DNA of 64,000 bases from contig KI535278.1 in NCBI GenBank assembly GCA_000488855.1, positions 62,001 through 126,000 on the forward strand, in the 5' to 3' direction. The notes below the pieces were generated by a model. That model saw only the letters and a list, made by a program, of their open reading frames with translations, was not told the origin of the DNA and searched no databases. The stretch is from Eubacterium brachy ATCC 33089 (GTDB taxonomy: Bacteria > Bacillota > Clostridia > Peptostreptococcales > Anaerovoracaceae). The translations under genes and the position numbers were made by a program. This document shows, piece after piece, positions 62,384 through 64,000 of this stretch; position 1 is the stretch's first letter, and each line of letters opens with the position of its first letter.

Positions 62384-62971
62384 ATGACGGAGATGAAAAG
62401 CTGTAAACTAAAAATAAAGGAAGCTGTAATCGTCGAAGGCAGAGATGACACAGCGGCTGTGAAGAGAGGAGTGGACTGTCACACCATTGAAACTCATGGG
62501 TTCGGAATATCAAAGTCCACATTTGAAGCCATCGAAAAAGCATATAACACCATAGGCATCATAATTCTTACCGATCCCGACTTTGCAGGCGAGAAAATCA
62601 GAAAAAGGCTATTTGAGAAGTTTCCAAAAGCGAAAAATGCTTATGTGAGCAGGCTTGATGCCGTGAGCGGAAAAAATGTGGGAATTGAAAACGCACAGCC
62701 TCAGGATATAGTGAGTGCCTTGAAAAAAGCCAGAGCCTCTCTGTGCGATTGCAGCTGTGAAATCGATAGTTTTACAGAGCCGTACACTTCCCAAGAGCTG
62801 ACTGAACACTCGTTGATAGGCGATGAAAAAAGCAAAGAACGAAGACAGAAACTGGGAAGGATTCTGGGAATAGGATATGCTAACGGTGCCGGATTTGTCC
62901 ACAAATTAAACGGATTTAAAATAGATAGGCGAGAATTTAGCGAGGCTTTAAAGAAAATAGATGCCATGTAG
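62384..62971 (+). CDS. rnmV: Ribonuclease M5
   Basis: The 195-residue TOPRIM protein has the Glu motif VIVEGRDDTAAVKRGVD, GFGIS, the acidic LTDPDFAGEKIRK and a C-terminal basic part that in the family binds L18-5S rRNA (RRQKLGRILGIGYANGAG). RNase M5 makes the final cuts in 5S rRNA maturation in low-GC Gram-positives. It lies before rsmA as in Bacillus. The second ATG at 62393 is also possible. Confidence 0.95.
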   Translation: MTEMKSCKLKIKEAVIVEGRDDTAAVKRGVDCHTIETHGFGISKSTFEAIEKAYNTIGIIILTDPDFAGEKIRKRLFEKFPKAKNAYVSRLDAVSGKNVGIENAQPQDIVSALKKARASLCDCSCEIDSFTEPYTSQELTEHSLIGDEKSKERRQKLGRILGIGYANGAGFVHKLNGFKIDRREFSEALKKIDAM

Positions 62972-63065
62972 AAAACGTCAAAATTCCAATGTCGTTTTCA
63001 ACGGTTATTTGAATTGCGCTATCAATCACATAGCGAAAAAACAGAAATTTACGAGGAGTTGCAAT

Positions 63066-63965
63066 ATGAAACTGTACTCGCCGAAAGTAATAGGCGATAT
63101 AAAAAAGGACTATGGGTTTTCCCTGTCCAAAAGTTTGGGGCAAAATTTTCTCACGGATAAAAACACAATAGACAAGATAATAGATCAATCAAATATCTGC
63201 CATGACGACCTGGTCATAGAAGTAGGCCCCGGAGTAGGTGTCATCACAAAAGAATTGGCACAGAGGGCAGGATATGTAATGGCGATAGAAATAGACAAAA
63301 GGCTGATTCCCGTTTTGCAAGATACATTGAGTGACTTTGATAATGTAGAAATAGTCAACGAAGACATTTTGAAGGTAGATGTGAACTCCCTCATAGAAAG
63401 CGTAAAGAGCAAGGTGAATACGCCTCTCAGAAATGCTAAAATAGTAGGGAATTTGCCATATTATATAACTACGCCAATAGTTATGAAATTCCTTGAAGAA
63501 AAGGTCGACGTATCCGGCATAACCGTCATGATGCAAAAAGAAGTGGCGGACAGAATAGAAGCCGATGAACATTCCAAAGACAGGGGCGCAATTTCAGTAG
63601 CGGTACAATACTACTGCACCGTGCATAGGATCGCAAACGTGTCAAAGGACGTGTTCGTTCCCAGGCCTAAAGTGGATTCGGCAGTTTTGAGATTGGACGT
63701 GAGGAAGAGCCCTCCCGTTAAAGTGATAGATGATAAACTGTTTTTTAAAGCAGTGAAAAGCGGATTTTCTCAGAGGAGAAAGACCATACATAATTCCCTA
63801 TCCTCAGGATTACTCATGGAAAAGGAGCTATTGGGAAGAATTTTGGATGATTTGGAAATAGACAGAAAAAGAAGAGCGGAAACACTCTCTATAGAAGAGT
63901 TTGCCCGAATTAGCAACGCCATCTTCACCTGTCAAAATAAGGAGAGAAATATTGAAAAAGGTTAA
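63066..63965 (+). CDS. rsmA: 16S rRNA dimethyladenosine transferase RsmA (KsgA)
   Basis: This is about 299 residues from the ATG at 63066, set by the RBS GAGGAG; the open frame upstream lacks one. It has SLGQNFLTDK, the SAM-binding VIEVGPGVGVITKELA, the acidic EDILKVD, catalytic NLPYYITTP and the RPKVDSAV pattern. It dimethylates two adenosines near the 3' end of 16S rRNA, in helix 45. Confidence 0.97.
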   Translation: MKLYSPKVIGDIKKDYGFSLSKSLGQNFLTDKNTIDKIIDQSNICHDDLVIEVGPGVGVITKELAQRAGYVMAIEIDKRLIPVLQDTLSDFDNVEIVNEDILKVDVNSLIESVKSKVNTPLRNAKIVGNLPYYITTPIVMKFLEEKVDVSGITVMMQKEVADRIEADEHSKDRGAISVAVQYYCTVHRIANVSKDVFVPRPKVDSAVLRLDVRKSPPVKVIDDKLFFKAVKSGFSQRRKTIHNSLSSGLLMEKELLGRILDDLEIDRKRRAETLSIEEFARISNAIFTCQNKERNIEKG

Positions 63966-64000
63966 AAGTATTGCTGCAAAAATTGCAAGTCATACCATAT
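63952..64000 (+). CDS. Start of a further gene (cut by window end)
   Basis: A TTG at 63952 stands seven bases after AAGGAG, opening a frame that begins MKKVKSIAAKIA and runs to the window edge. The basic start could be a signal or membrane anchor, but only 16 codons are present. It overlaps rsmA by 14 bases. The product cannot be named. Confidence 0.4.
   Translation, partial: MKKVKSIAAKIASHTI

Overview
The window looks like the chromosome of a low-to-mid-GC Gram-positive anaerobe of the class Clostridia. The evidence is a ferredoxin-dependent 2-oxoacid oxidoreductase operon, Firmicutes-type rapZ/whiA, rpsF-ssb-rpsR, gdpP-rplI-dnaB and rnmV-rsmA neighbourhoods, a sortase-type surface protein, and strong purine-rich ribosome binding sites. 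I suspect a Peptostreptococcales/Anaerovoracaceae-like host (for example Mogibacterium or oral Eubacterium relatives), but that is inference from gene content only.

Positions 1 to about 15,030 are an integrated, decayed conjugative element of the Tn1549/CTn type. It sits at the 3' end of rlmD, and all its genes point left. From the rlmD junction leftward come a small junction ORF, a CD1845-type membrane protein, a RepA-type initiator, a DnaC-like ATPase, a PcfB-like protein, and a coupling-protein gene (traG/virD4) cut after about 110 codons. The cut is made by a second, nested mobilizable element of the Tn4451 type: TnpX serine recombinase, TnpW, DUF3847 protein, a probable oriT, a MobA/MobL relaxase, and two cargo genes (NTF2-like and SAP/DUF6434). 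Left of it the host element resumes with the C-terminal remnant of the giant SNF2-type protein, an SSB-like protein and a small HTH regulator, so the transfer genes in between are missing. The left edge carries a phage-defence operon: an OLD-family nuclease (GajA-like) overlapping a compact UvrD-like helicase (GajB-like), as in Gabija, followed by a zinc-ribbon protein and an unrecognised gene that runs off the window.

Positions 15,016-28,800 are chromosomal. They hold rlmD, an orphan structured RNA with its own promoter and terminator, a patch of accessory genes (SUKH/SMI1-KNR4 with helical repeats, a membrane protein, a double SnoaL protein, a HEPN-type Abi protein), and then the conserved block AI-2E transporter-murB-PHP-rapZ-whiA (with yvcK absent), a YfcE phosphodiesterase and a small zinc-ribbon membrane protein.

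Positions 28,900-33,500 are one operon: a ferredoxin subunit, the three subunits of a Vor/Kor-type 2-oxoacid:ferredoxin oxidoreductase, a MinD-like ATPase and a PLP aminotransferase, plausibly for amino-acid fermentation. An XRE regulator is divergent from it. Positions 34,800-37,600 hold small, mostly unrecognised genes resembling a polymorphic-toxin immunity array. Next come an AGCS symporter, a phosphohexomutase, and a large cell-wall-anchored adhesin-like protein split by a one-base frameshift at a run of five Gs.

Positions 46,700-64,000 are mainly housekeeping: a DUF2148 protein, a sugar-1-phosphate nucleotidyltransferase, rpsF-ssb-rpsR, yybS, a soluble-looking gdpP, rplI, dnaB, a DnaD protein with a Cys-rich tail, an acyl-ACP thioesterase, a Bce-like two-component/ABC module for peptide antibiotics, a DivIC-like protein, rnmV, rsmA and the start of one further gene.
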